The notes below the pieces were generated by a model. That model had not been told where the DNA came from. It did no database searches and was given only the letters and a program-made list of their open reading frames with translations. Of a stretch of 64,000 nt of DNA, positions 55,671-64,000 are shown in pieces. The stretch is from Firmicutes bacterium HGW-Firmicutes-2 (GTDB lineage Bacteria > Bacillota > Clostridia > Lachnospirales > Vallitaleaceae), in NCBI GenBank assembly GCA_002841495.1, contig PGZV01000021.1, positions 1 through 64,000 of the forward strand, written 5' to 3'. The translations under genes and the position numbers were made by a program. Each line of letters opens with the position of its first letter. Positions within the stretch are counted from its first letter, which is position 1.

Positions 55671-58600
55671 ATGAAAAAAATAGTGGTATGGACACTGATA
55701 GTAGCCATAATGATGAGTACCATGAACATGAGCTATGCCAATATCCAGTTGCCTGTGGAGCGACTTAACATTGATAACATCTTTTTTGTTGTTGGTGAGA
55801 ACATCATTACAGGGGATCCGATTATTAACCCAACCATGATCATCAGCTGGCAAGATCCGGCTGCATGGGCAGATGGTGATGTTGTTCACACGCCTGAGTT
55901 TTATGAAGTTATAGTAAAAAATATAACCTTAGGGACCAGTACGACCATTCGTGTCAATGCCGGGTCCCAGGAATTTATCAATAAGACTATGGAAGTTCAT
56001 AATAAGATGAACCTTCAGACAGGAAGTTTTTATGAGATTAATATTCAACCTTATCATTATCATGTTGTCAATAACAATGGTACGGATGTCTATGTACTGG
56101 CGCCGTTAGCTCAAGCGCCCGTAAAAGCCTATGGTATTACGGACATGCAGGTTGATTTTGAAAGTAATGAAGACTCCATACAAGTCATTTGGGATGATTT
56201 AGGCTTGCCCGAGTTCCAATACCGCATTGTTTATGCGTTAGGCGATTATTCCAGTCGTAGTAAGCAAGAACTGTTGAATAACAAAGAAGGTGAAATAATG
56301 GGATTATCCATCGATAGAGATGATGTAACCTCTTTTTATGATCCTGTTGCAAGAAGACAAAAGCTCTCTTATACCATCAGTAACAACATTTATCCGGGAC
56401 AAGTCTATTCAGTTATGGTTGAACCGATGGTAGATTACTATAATGGATATACCATTGTTAGAAATCGTAATTTCCCGCTTATAAAAAGTCTATCGACCAA
56501 TGTGGAACTTTCTTTGGTAGAAGATGGGGATTATTTACGGTTGCAATGGGAGATTCCGGCCAGCTTTAGAGTGGGGCAAGCGCAAGAAGAGTACGCTCTT
56601 GTTGAAGCGGTCCTTATGGAATTCCAAGGCGGTAGGGGACGTAATTTGGTTATTTTTGATGGAGAAGCAGCGTCTATTGGTTACTACCGACTACAAAAAC
56701 CCATTGTTGAGACAGAATATGAATTAAAACTAACCTATAAGGCAGTTGCAGATGCATCAAAGCCACCAATAGAGCCAATCTCAAATCGTCTACGCTACGT
56801 GCCTTCTGAGTTTTTAATCAAACCGACAAAACCTTATGTACCAAACGTGATATCACCAAGTATTATACAAGATCTGAAGCAAGGCAATACATTGGATCAA
56901 ATCAGAGCCATATTAGCAGACAAATATTTAATACCCGGTTATAGCTATACAGGTAGTGTGGATGACCTTATTGGTCAAAACGTGACCTTTCATGTCGACG
57001 CTTACAATACAGCCATTAACTTTACTTGGGGTGCCTTTCAGAGAATCGATGTGAATCCGGCATCCGGTACCTATGGCCAATATATTTATGACACCAATGT
57101 ATATTATGATATCTGGGTGACAGATGAACTTAGTACACTGGCTTATGCAACGCCAATTGTGAATGAAGTACGTTATAATTCTCCGACGGACAGCCATGTA
57201 TTGTTAAACTCGGAAAATAAGATTATAGGTTTCAGAGAGCAACTTAATTTTTATTACGATACAAGTCAAAATCAGATTGTCGAGATTAAGCCTAATGAAA
57301 TTTATTACATAAAAGTACAGGCAAAAAAAATAACATCCCAAGGTACCTTGGTATCTGACCCTACGATTACGGCTATTTATTATACCTATGGTGGTGACGC
57401 TTTTGAGCCACCAACAATAGCTAAGCCACCTCTTAAAGTCAAAAACAGTGAAACGACACAGACCGGGGTAACTTTGAATTGGAAAGAATCATGGTACGAA
57501 GTCATTGGGAAAAATGTAGATGTAGATAACCCGCTTAACACTTGGCAGCATCAAGTATGGGTAGAGTCCGATGGTAGCATTCATACCACACCCATAACAG
57601 GTGCTGAGTATTTCCCTGTTTATTTAGGTAACGAAGAAATAGTAAAATTACAAAACTATCTAGACGGCATTGACGGGCTAGATCCCATTGAACTCATTCA
57701 AAGAAAAGTAGACCTTGGTACCGACGATTTTGGTGTTTCAGACGTTAAGTATAAGTTTGTAAAAATACCCTATCAACAGGTTTTACAAACAATTACAACC
57801 AGACAAAATGTTAATCCGTCGTTTTCTTTTGCAGACTACTATAACGAACTGATAGAAAACGATAAGGACGGTACTGTGCCAATATCATGGACGGACATCA
57901 TACCCTATACTGACACGACAGATCATACTTATTTAGCATATAGAGAAAATGGTTTAATAGCCAATACATCCTATTTGTTTATACTTTATCCTTACAGAGA
58001 AATGTTTGGTGATGTATTGTTGTATGCCCATTACCCAACGCCGATCGTTGTATCCACCAACCCGGAACCTGTAATTGTTATACCCGATCCAACAGTACCA
58101 TCGGTTTATATAACCAATTATACGGCTTCTGATATTACGGTTACATGGAAATACAATTTAGATTTTCAGTATGAGTTGGTATATGGTAGAACCGATGATA
58201 TTACCAAGGCAATACCGGTACCGATTACATTACCGACCAACCAATTGGATCCGGCTTACCCACAAGATGGGGCTTACTATGATGTTGTTGTAGATGATTT
58301 GTTTCCACTAACCAGTTACTATTTTTGGGTTAGGGCAAAACAGACCAGTAACAGCAAGGTTTCACAATGGAGCAATCCTGTAGTCGGACAAACGAGGGAT
58401 GCAGTAGTACCAGTGCCACCAAGAGGTGTAGGCATAGCTCCCAAATCCAGAACGGAAATTCATGGCTATGATGCTGGTGTAACCGAGAATTATATCATCA
58501 TAGATTGGCTTAAAGACCTAAATGATGTACCGATTAAACCCAGCTCAAAGGTGAAAAACAACTATACGTACATCTTAGAAGTGGCGGATAATCCTAAGTT

Positions 58601-60065
58601 CATTGATCCTATTTACATTGAAAGCGCAGGCGGAACCGGAGATATTAAGCCGGATAGTGTCGAGATCCTTGAAAAGAATCTGGTCAAGATTAATAATTTG
58701 ATTCCGAATCGTAACTACTATGTACGTATGAAGACGCGCTTAACCATAAGAGGCAGTGAGCAAGGTCAATTGCTTATTAAAGAATCCTCCTATACCATAC
58801 CGATTAGGGTCATCACTTTGGCATCCGGTAGTGAATATGATGGTTACATAGATCCAGGTGCCACCATATTACCGACCGAAGATTTTGAATGGATTTATAA
58901 CCCGGCTCAAGCGTCTTTGGAATACCGTTTTAGAGACGAAGGCACAGATGCTTCCGGTGGTGCAGACAATTATGTCAATCAACGTCTGATTTCTAAGTTG
59001 ATTCAGGATAAAGCTTATGAGTATGTCATAGACTTGAATCGTTTTGAAGATAAGAAGATTAGTAGCCGAAGAATCACGATACCTTATACCATTATGGAGG
59101 CTTTCTCTAAGTATCAAATTAAGCTTAAAATAGAAGCCGATGATTTGACCATTGAGATGCCGGCTAAAGCCATAATGGGAATCATTAGCAAGCAAGTGAA
59201 TGCTCATGGTGTAGCGCCAAAAGTTATTGTAGATATACAAAATTTGGATTCGGTGACAACCATAGCTCAGATTCAAGATGTCTCTTTGACAACGATAGCC
59301 AATCCGAAGCAAGTGGTTATGTCTGTAGTGAGTAATAGGCAAGTGGACACTGTACGTTATCTGGAACAACCTATGACATTAGGTCTTAAAACAACATCTG
59401 TTTATGATTTAAATCAAACAGATACAGCATTATACATTAAAGATACCAATGCAAATTGGTCAAAAACCAATAATGGTCGTTATAGTACAGCAACAGGTAT
59501 CATGTCTTTTGAAACCGTTGATGTTGGTAGCTATGGTCTCTATGCTGTAAGTCGTCCAACAGGCATCACCGGTATTCATGTGGCCCCGACGCACTGGTCA
59601 GAGCCTTACAGACGTGATGTCTATAACCGCTATACCATAATAGGTATACAAAATTATAACCCAAGCGCTAAAATCAGTGAAAAAAACCTGGTCCAAGCGG
59701 TATATGGCTCTGTAACTGATGCAGATACAATAGATTTGTCCATATTGCTCTCAGATCAAAACATGACAACTTTGGTGCGATCCGGTATCAAGGCAAACAC
59801 AAGCCAGACAAAAACAACCGTCACGAGAGAAGAGGCGTTAAGTGTATTTGTGCGTAGCTATGAGATTATGAACAATACGGTTATTGAGCTGGATAACACC
59901 ATATACAATAGAATAAGAAATGATCGTAACATTAACCCGAGTTACTATACCAATTTGACGAAAGCGGCAACCCTTGGTCTCATATCAGACACAAGCACCA
60001 TAAGACCCAAGGATACCATGACTTATGGTGAGTTTTATACAATCTGGTCAAGGACGCTTAGATAG
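55671..60065 (+). CDS. Giant secreted surface protein 2, fibronectin III-like
   Basis: This 1464-residue protein runs from ATG 55671 (GGGAGG upstream) with a signal peptide ending near SYA. Repeated fibronectin III-like modules show TVTWKYNLDF, TSYYFWVRAKQTS and RNYYVRMKTRL. The C-terminal 200 residues (from about 1290) include VAPTHWSEPYRRDVY and an SLH-like tail ending TMTYGEFYTIWSRTL. It is organised like protein 1 but has little extended identity to it, so the two may be ancient paralogues. It begins 14 nt after protein 1, and the third gene starts 10 nt after this one. Confidence 0.78.
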   Translation: MKKIVVWTLIVAIMMSTMNMSYANIQLPVERLNIDNIFFVVGENIITGDPIINPTMIISWQDPAAWADGDVVHTPEFYEVIVKNITLGTSTTIRVNAGSQEFINKTMEVHNKMNLQTGSFYEINIQPYHYHVVNNNGTDVYVLAPLAQAPVKAYGITDMQVDFESNEDSIQVIWDDLGLPEFQYRIVYALGDYSSRSKQELLNNKEGEIMGLSIDRDDVTSFYDPVARRQKLSYTISNNIYPGQVYSVMVEPMVDYYNGYTIVRNRNFPLIKSLSTNVELSLVEDGDYLRLQWEIPASFRVGQAQEEYALVEAVLMEFQGGRGRNLVIFDGEAASIGYYRLQKPIVETEYELKLTYKAVADASKPPIEPISNRLRYVPSEFLIKPTKPYVPNVISPSIIQDLKQGNTLDQIRAILADKYLIPGYSYTGSVDDLIGQNVTFHVDAYNTAINFTWGAFQRIDVNPASGTYGQYIYDTNVYYDIWVTDELSTLAYATPIVNEVRYNSPTDSHVLLNSENKIIGFREQLNFYYDTSQNQIVEIKPNEIYYIKVQAKKITSQGTLVSDPTITAIYYTYGGDAFEPPTIAKPPLKVKNSETTQTGVTLNWKESWYEVIGKNVDVDNPLNTWQHQVWVESDGSIHTTPITGAEYFPVYLGNEEIVKLQNYLDGIDGLDPIELIQRKVDLGTDDFGVSDVKYKFVKIPYQQVLQTITTRQNVNPSFSFADYYNELIENDKDGTVPISWTDIIPYTDTTDHTYLAYRENGLIANTSYLFILYPYREMFGDVLLYAHYPTPIVVSTNPEPVIVIPDPTVPSVYITNYTASDITVTWKYNLDFQYELVYGRTDDITKAIPVPITLPTNQLDPAYPQDGAYYDVVVDDLFPLTSYYFWVRAKQTSNSKVSQWSNPVVGQTRDAVVPVPPRGVGIAPKSRTEIHGYDAGVTENYIIIDWLKDLNDVPIKPSSKVKNNYTYILEVADNPKFIDPIYIESAGGTGDIKPDSVEILEKNLVKINNLIPNRNYYVRMKTRLTIRGSEQGQLLIKESSYTIPIRVITLASGSEYDGYIDPGATILPTEDFEWIYNPAQASLEYRFRDEGTDASGGADNYVNQRLISKLIQDKAYEYVIDLNRFEDKKISSRRITIPYTIMEAFSKYQIKLKIEADDLTIEMPAKAIMGIISKQVNAHGVAPKVIVDIQNLDSVTTIAQIQDVSLTTIANPKQVVMSVVSNRQVDTVRYLEQPMTLGLKTTSVYDLNQTDTALYIKDTNANWSKTNNGRYSTATGIMSFETVDVGSYGLYAVSRPTGITGIHVAPTHWSEPYRRDVYNRYTIIGIQNYNPSAKISEKNLVQAVYGSVTDADTIDLSILLSDQNMTTLVRSGIKANTSQTKTTVTREEALSVFVRSYEIMNNTVIELDNTIYNRIRNDRNINPSYYTNLTKAATLGLISDTSTIRPKDTMTYGEFYTIWSRTLR

Positions 60066-60075
60066 TGGAGGGCTT

Positions 60076-60942
60076 ATGAAAATATTTATGAGAAGTCTCA
60101 TAGGCATAATGGTGATAGTCATGGTTTGGGTGATGCCTGTGATGGGCGCATCTAGGGTTATAAGTGAGGTAGATGTTCTATCTGACAATAGTGCCAACAT
60201 CAAACTTATATGGTCAGATCAGGTCAATGTGACACCAATTACCATAACCACATGGCGATTTACAGATAGCCGTACCTTGGAAGTGTACTACAATCATGAA
60301 AGCAAAGAAGGGCAGAACTGGGATGAACGACTGATTAGTCATCCAAGCTACACCTTTCCTATGAAAGTATATGTGATCCATGAAGAAACAGGGCAATTGA
60401 AGATGGCTGACATAACATCTGGAAATAAATCTTATGGTGCCATTATGAACCTCTATCATAGAGGGATTATCAATGGTTATCCGGATGGCAACTTCAAACC
60501 TCAAAATCCGGTCACAAGAGCAGAATTTTCAAAAATGTTATTAATGACTGCAGGTTATGATATTGATACCACACTACCATCTAATTTCAGAGATGTTAGC
60601 CAGGACCATTGGGCCAGAAGCTTTGTCATGACGCTAGCAGCAAGAAGCATTATTGAAGGTAAAGGTAATCAAATTTTTGATCCACAAGGCCATATCACTA
60701 TGGGTCAGATGCTGACAATACTAAGTCGTACGTTTAGAACCTATGAAACCAACAACCCTTACCCTTACAGCCTGTCTAATCACTGGAGTAATGCTTATTT
60801 TCTTGATGTGGTCAATCAAGGCTTGATTCAACCGAGTGACATCTATTACTATCCATACTCAGCGGAACGTAAAGCCACTCGTGAAGACTGCGCAGTTTTA
60901 CTTTCCAGAGTATTAGAACAACTACATGATGTTACAAACTGA
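60076..60942 (+). CDS. SLH-domain cell-surface protein
   Basis: This 288-residue protein starts at ATG 60076 behind GGAGGG, with a signal peptide ending near MGA. A short N-terminal Ig-like region (about 26-110) is followed by three S-layer homology repeats: GAIMNLYHRGIINGYPDGNFKP, FRDVSQDHWARSFV with IFDPQGHITMGQM, and HWSNAYFLDVVNQGLI. SLH modules bind pyruvylated secondary wall polymers, so this protein may anchor the two giants to the wall. Confidence 0.9.
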   Translation: MKIFMRSLIGIMVIVMVWVMPVMGASRVISEVDVLSDNSANIKLIWSDQVNVTPITITTWRFTDSRTLEVYYNHESKEGQNWDERLISHPSYTFPMKVYVIHEETGQLKMADITSGNKSYGAIMNLYHRGIINGYPDGNFKPQNPVTRAEFSKMLLMTAGYDIDTTLPSNFRDVSQDHWARSFVMTLAARSIIEGKGNQIFDPQGHITMGQMLTILSRTFRTYETNNPYPYSLSNHWSNAYFLDVVNQGLIQPSDIYYYPYSAERKATREDCAVLLSRVLEQLHDVTN

Positions 60943-60971
60943 TTGTCACATAAGCAACAATATATTCTACG

Positions 60972-62111
60972 TTATAATTTTCGAATGGTAAGATCACTTC
61001 CTAGATAATCCTGAAGTGTATCAAAACCGGATAAATCCATAGTTCCAGCCTTCTTAGAATCTGCTTTGATACCACGTATCAGCAGATTCTTTGGTGTGTG
61101 GGTCATATCTATGAATTCAAGAATCTGGACCTCATAACCATTAGCCTTAAGCCAGTTGGCACGCATAGCATCTGTAAAAAGTGCAGACACTCTTTCTTTG
61201 ATGATACCATAAGACAAGATGTCTTTTAGAGGATCGATATGAATTTGATGGTTGAGTTCATGTTGACAACAAGGCACGGATAGAATAACCTGAGCGTGCC
61301 AATCTACGGCCTTCTTAAGAGCAAGGTCTGTTGCTGTGTTACAGGCATGTAGCGTGACCATCATATCGATGTCATGACTGGACTCATAGTCTACAATATC
61401 CCCTTGTTCAAAAAGAAGATGATCATAGTGACACACTTTTGCTAAAGCATTACAATCTTCTATAACTTTTTCTTTGAGATCTAAGCCGATGATATCAACA
61501 GACTTCCCTTTGATGACAGTCAGATAATGGTATAGGGCAAAAGTTAGATAGGATTTGCCACATCCGAAATCAATGATTTTAATACGCTCTTTGTGATCTA
61601 GAACATAGAGTACATCCTCCACCATCTCAAGAAAACGGTTTATCTGTTTGAACTTATCGTATTTCTTCTTAAGTACTTGACCTTCCTTTGTCATAACGCC
61701 CAGTTCCACCAAATAAGGTACCGGTGTTCCCTCAGGAAGTAGATATTGCTTCTGACGGTTATGGTTTAGGTCAGGTTCTTTTTCAAAGTTTGCCTGAGAT
61801 TTCTTTAAGGTCATTTGCCCTTTTTTATTGATTAAAGCATGCCAAGTCAAGTTATTGGAGAAACCATCAATCTGCTTAAAGAGATTCTGATCCAAGTACC
61901 CATTGAACACAATCAGAGCATCTTCAAAACCATAATTTTTATGAAAAACCTGTGTTGCCGAGTAGGATTGAAATTGGAAAAGTAATTGATCACTTTTTAA
62001 GTAAGGTTTAATGACCACTTTTTTAATTGGGTGTTGTTTGAGCCGAGGATGGCTTATAACAATCTGATGTAGTTTGACATTGAATTGCTTCTCTATAAAA
62101 TCTCTATACAT
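60972..62111 (-). CDS. Class I SAM-dependent methyltransferase
   Basis: This 379-residue cytoplasmic protein lies convergent to the surface genes. An N-terminal domain of about 170 residues precedes a Rossmann methyltransferase core with IKIIDFGCGKSYLTFALYHYL and VDIIGLDLKEKVIEDCN. VTLHACNTATDLAL and SVPCCQHELN follow. This pattern is of the Methyltransf_32-like family, whose substrate (perhaps RNA) is not established here. It has its own promoter at 62188-62216 and an AGGAGG site. Confidence 0.82.
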   Translation of the reverse strand: MYRDFIEKQFNVKLHQIVISHPRLKQHPIKKVVIKPYLKSDQLLFQFQSYSATQVFHKNYGFEDALIVFNGYLDQNLFKQIDGFSNNLTWHALINKKGQMTLKKSQANFEKEPDLNHNRQKQYLLPEGTPVPYLVELGVMTKEGQVLKKKYDKFKQINRFLEMVEDVLYVLDHKERIKIIDFGCGKSYLTFALYHYLTVIKGKSVDIIGLDLKEKVIEDCNALAKVCHYDHLLFEQGDIVDYESSHDIDMMVTLHACNTATDLALKKAVDWHAQVILSVPCCQHELNHQIHIDPLKDILSYGIIKERVSALFTDAMRANWLKANGYEVQILEFIDMTHTPKNLLIRGIKADSKKAGTMDLSGFDTLQDYLGSDLTIRKL

Positions 62112-62187
62112 TGTGAACCTCCTAGTAATATTATCCTAGAGTTAGATTTGTTAATAAATTTTCCGGTTGTACTGGTCTTTTAACTCT

Positions 62188-62216
62188 ATTATAGTCTAGT
62201 AAAGTCTTACTGGCAA
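62188..62216 (-). promoter_or_regulatory. Sigma-A promoter of the methyltransferase gene
   Basis: On the minus strand TTGCCA (62216-62211), a 17-bp spacer and a perfect TATAAT (62193-62188). Confidence 0.75.
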
Positions 62217-62270
62217 TGTGGCAGATTTATGGCAAGGTAAGGTCATTGTGATGACAGTTTGTTAAATAGG

Positions 62271-62299
62271 TTGATTTATAAGCCAAATTCCGATAAAAT
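62271..62299 (+). promoter_or_regulatory. Sigma-A promoter of the PrsA-like gene
   Basis: TTGATT (62271-62276), a 17-bp spacer and TAAAAT (62294-62299), 55 bp before the start codon. Confidence 0.6.
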
Positions 62300-62353
62300 A
62301 GAATAGCTAGTCTAGCAAATATAAGTAAAAAATAGGTAAACAAGGAGCTTAAA

Positions 62354-63385
62354 ATGAAAAGAATAATATCATTAGTTGTAGCAAGTATATTAATATTAAG
62401 TCTTATAACGGGTTGTGCGTCAGGAGATTCAGTTATGACGGTTAATGGGGAGTCCGTTCCGGTAGGTGAAGCTACATTTGTACTAAGAGAATTAGAAGCG
62501 ATGTATGAGTCTCAATATGGACCAACCATATGGGAACAAGGCTATGAAGGCAAAACATTTGACGAAATTGCTAAAGAAGCGGCACTGGACTCTTTATCAA
62601 GACTACACATATCTGCATTAATCGCAAAAGAACGTGGCATTGAGTTAACAGATGAAGAAATGGCGACTATTGATACAAGAATAGATGAATATCTACTTAC
62701 AAAATCAGAAGAAGTATTAAAGGAAGACGGCATCAGCTTAGAGAATGTTAAGATGATTTTTGTCAACAACGCTTTAGGTGAAAAGTTGATGGATCTGGAA
62801 CTCGAAGGATTTATTGTGAATGAAGAAGAACTTACCTTAAGCTTGCAAAGTGATCTATCCTATCAGCAGATATTAAAATACGGGTATGACGGTGTTCTTG
62901 AACAAGTTCAAGCCCAGCATATCTTAATCGCCAATAAAAATGAAGACGGAACAGACAAAGAAGGGGCATTAGAGTTAGCCCAGGAAGTCTTGGCCAAAGT
63001 AACAGCGGGTGATGATTTTACTGAACTTGTAGAGACCTACTCTGAAGATCCCGGTAAAATAGAAAACAACGGTATTTACACCTTTTATCAAGGCGAGATG
63101 GTACCTGAATTTGACGCAGCAGCTTTCTCAATGGAAAACGGGGAAATAAGTGACTTGGTTGTCAGTGATTTCGGCTACCACATCATTAAGAAAATGGACC
63201 ATATTTACCCTTCAGAAGAAGAAATAATGAGTGTAAAAGAATACGAAGGTTATATCAAAGATCAATACGCAAGAAACCAGAAACAAGGAGAATTTGATCA
63301 ATTATTTGAAGTTTGGAAAGAAGAGTATACTGTAGATATCAATCAGAAGGTATGGGATAAAGTAGTTACCACCAACAAGAAGTAA
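62354..63385 (+). CDS. PrsA-like lipoprotein peptidyl-prolyl isomerase
   Basis: This extracytoplasmic foldase has 343 residues. A signal peptide with lipobox LITGC places the lipidated Cys at residue 21. A SurA-like N-terminal chaperone domain precedes a parvulin domain (about 195-295) with VQAQHILI, FTELVETYSEDPG, MVPEFDAAAFSM and FGYHIIKK. It would be tethered to the outer face of the membrane and help fold exported proteins such as the surface proteins encoded just upstream. Confidence 0.92.
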   Translation: MKRIISLVVASILILSLITGCASGDSVMTVNGESVPVGEATFVLRELEAMYESQYGPTIWEQGYEGKTFDEIAKEAALDSLSRLHISALIAKERGIELTDEEMATIDTRIDEYLLTKSEEVLKEDGISLENVKMIFVNNALGEKLMDLELEGFIVNEEELTLSLQSDLSYQQILKYGYDGVLEQVQAQHILIANKNEDGTDKEGALELAQEVLAKVTAGDDFTELVETYSEDPGKIENNGIYTFYQGEMVPEFDAAAFSMENGEISDLVVSDFGYHIIKKMDHIYPSEEEIMSVKEYEGYIKDQYARNQKQGEFDQLFEVWKEEYTVDINQKVWDKVVTTNKK

Positions 63386-63429
63386 AACCGTATTTACCAC
63401 GGTGTAATAAAACTGTAATATAATAGAAG

Positions 63430-63458
63430 TTGACAATTATATTATAAGGAATTATACT
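63430..63458 (+). promoter_or_regulatory. Sigma-A promoter of the leader region
   Basis: A perfect TTGACA (63430-63435), a 17-bp spacer and TATACT (63453-63458). It starts a transcript that contains a short ORF and two strong terminators. Confidence 0.75.
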
Positions 63459-63527
63459 AAATAAGAATTAAAAATTAAAGACAAAGTAACTCAACTAAAA
63501 AATAAGAAAGAAAAGGAGGTAGAAATA

Positions 63528-63608
63528 ATGAAAACTTTAAAGAGCACACCGAGAAAAGACAACAGAATAATATTTAGACCCTACCTCACTTATTCTAACA
63601 TCTCGTAA
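63528..63608 (+). CDS. Putative leader peptide, 26 residues
   Basis: The ORF begins MKTLKSTPRKDNRIIF and ends Ser-Asn-Ile-Ser. It has a very strong AAAGGAGGT site. It is followed at once by TTGTC/GACAA, then a nested TTGTAG/CTACAA stem, then terminator T1. The order (promoter, short ORF, alternative hairpins, terminator) is that of a ribosome-controlled attenuator. The first residues also resemble the start of agmatine deiminase-like proteins, so a decayed gene start is the alternative. Confidence 0.5.
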   Translation: MKTLKSTPRKDNRIIFRPYLTYSNIS

Positions 63609-63691
63609 TTGTCATAAGACAATGAGCAAGATTGCCAAGTTGTAGCCAAAAAGCTGCAAGTTGCAGTCTACAAGATGAATGATAGATAATG

Positions 63692-63725
63692 AGCCATGGG
63701 CCTAGAACCCATGGCTTTTTCATTT
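63692..63725 (+). terminator. Terminator T1 of the leader region
   Basis: AGCCATGGG (63692-63700) pairs perfectly with CCCATGGCT (63708-63716), followed by TTTTT and a T-rich tail. Confidence 0.9.
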
Positions 63726-63819
63726 TTATTAGCTTAGATTCTTAAGGATTATACTCTGAAAATGAAAAATTAACGCAAGGAAGCAATAGGTCATCACTAG
63801 ACCTATACCCATTAGCGAT

Positions 63820-63860
63820 AAAAAAGCCATGGCATCTTATAAGATACCATGGCTTTTTTT
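63820..63860 (+). terminator. Terminator T2 of the leader region
   Basis: AAAAAAGCCATGG (63820-63832) pairs with CCATGGCTTTTTT (63847-63859), and the interior ATCTTATAAGAT is also self-complementary. It shares the GCCATGG core with T1, 120 nt upstream. The sequence between has an ATAGGTC/GACCTAT hairpin. Confidence 0.88.
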
Positions 63861-63966
63861 GAACATAATTTTCCAAAATGAAGTCTCAATCAATTAGCAA
63901 GCAGTGTTTTAAGGCATTATAACCGCATGAAATACATAAGGTTATGAGCCAAGAGGAGGAAGAACC

Positions 63967-64000
63967 ATGAAACAACAAATTCAGAGTTATTGCAAAACAG
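63967..64000 (+). CDS. Start of a coding region cut by the window end
   Basis: ATG 63967 with AGGAGG at 63954-63959 opens a frame, MKQQIQSYCKT, that runs off the window. Eleven residues are too few for identification. The start faintly resembles the N-terminus of epoxyqueuosine reductase (QueG), which is only a guess. Confidence 0.55.
   Translation, partial: MKQQIQSYCKT

Noticed and set aside
58869-59369. 166-codon open frame on the minus strand inside surface protein 2
   Set aside because: It is antisense to a clear coding gene, has no ribosome site, and its composition is that of a shadow frame.

Overview
The window looks like chromosome from an anaerobic Firmicute of the class Clostridia. 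The evidence is the AT-rich sequence, consensus sigma-A promoters with strong AGGAGG ribosome sites, a T-box before thrS, and Firmicute gene orders (rpsF-ssb-rpsR, gdpP-rplI-dnaB, and tsaC/ywlE/rpiB/upp/tagO/mnaA ahead of atp). A sodium-type ATP synthase and an Na+-NQR locus suggest sodium bioenergetics, as in marine or halophilic Lachnospirales relatives. That placement is inference. No phage, integrase, insertion sequence or CRISPR array was found.

Layout. 1-51 is the end of an initiator tRNA. 440-5666 encodes an Na+-NQR-type complex whose first subunit carries two complete [4Fe-4S] motifs. The first five genes are bracketed by inverted copies of a palindromic repeat. 5.7-11.1 kb holds DUF951, rpsF (apparently broken), ssb, rpsR, gdpP, rplI and dnaB. 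11.1-15.1 kb holds tRNA-Val and a binding-protein/histidine-kinase/AraC-regulator set. 15.2-17.0 kb is phosphate transport, and 17.3-19.6 kb is T-box-thrS. 19.6-21.7 kb has a hairpin-rich spacer and a reverse-strand amidohydrolase with an attenuator-like leader. 21.7-27.8 kb is a reduced Tad/Flp pilus locus. 28.0-31.8 kb is a two-component locus in which one kinase has no ATPase domain. 31.9-34.8 kb is a conserved unknown gene, a 30-residue peptide gene inside nested inverted repeats, an HD-GYP protein and DUF5317. 34.9-37.5 kb encodes a GH18 hydrolase and a CPBP protease.

37.7-42.7 kb is tsaC, a low-molecular-weight phosphatase gene, rpiB, upp, tagO and mnaA. 42.8-50.7 kb is the F-type ATP synthase operon: a broken atpZ-like gene, atpI, B, two different atpE genes, F, H, A, G, D, C. 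50.8-60.9 kb encodes three secreted surface proteins, two of them giant with fibronectin-like repeats and the last with SLH repeats. 61-63.4 kb holds a methyltransferase and a PrsA-like foldase. 63.4-64 kb is a leader-peptide and terminator region before a gene that runs off the end.

How it fits together. NQR could expel sodium using NADH, and the ATP synthase could use that gradient: its 96-residue c subunit and one half of its duplicated c subunit have sodium-ligand residues, while the other half has Gln in place of the ion-binding Glu. The most unusual items are the iron-sulfur NqrA-like subunit, the covarying palindromic repeat family, the catalytically incomplete kinase beside a complete homologue, the peptide gene with a partly paired ribosome site, and two small genes (rpsF and atpZ) that each appear to have lost a few dozen bases with a frameshift.
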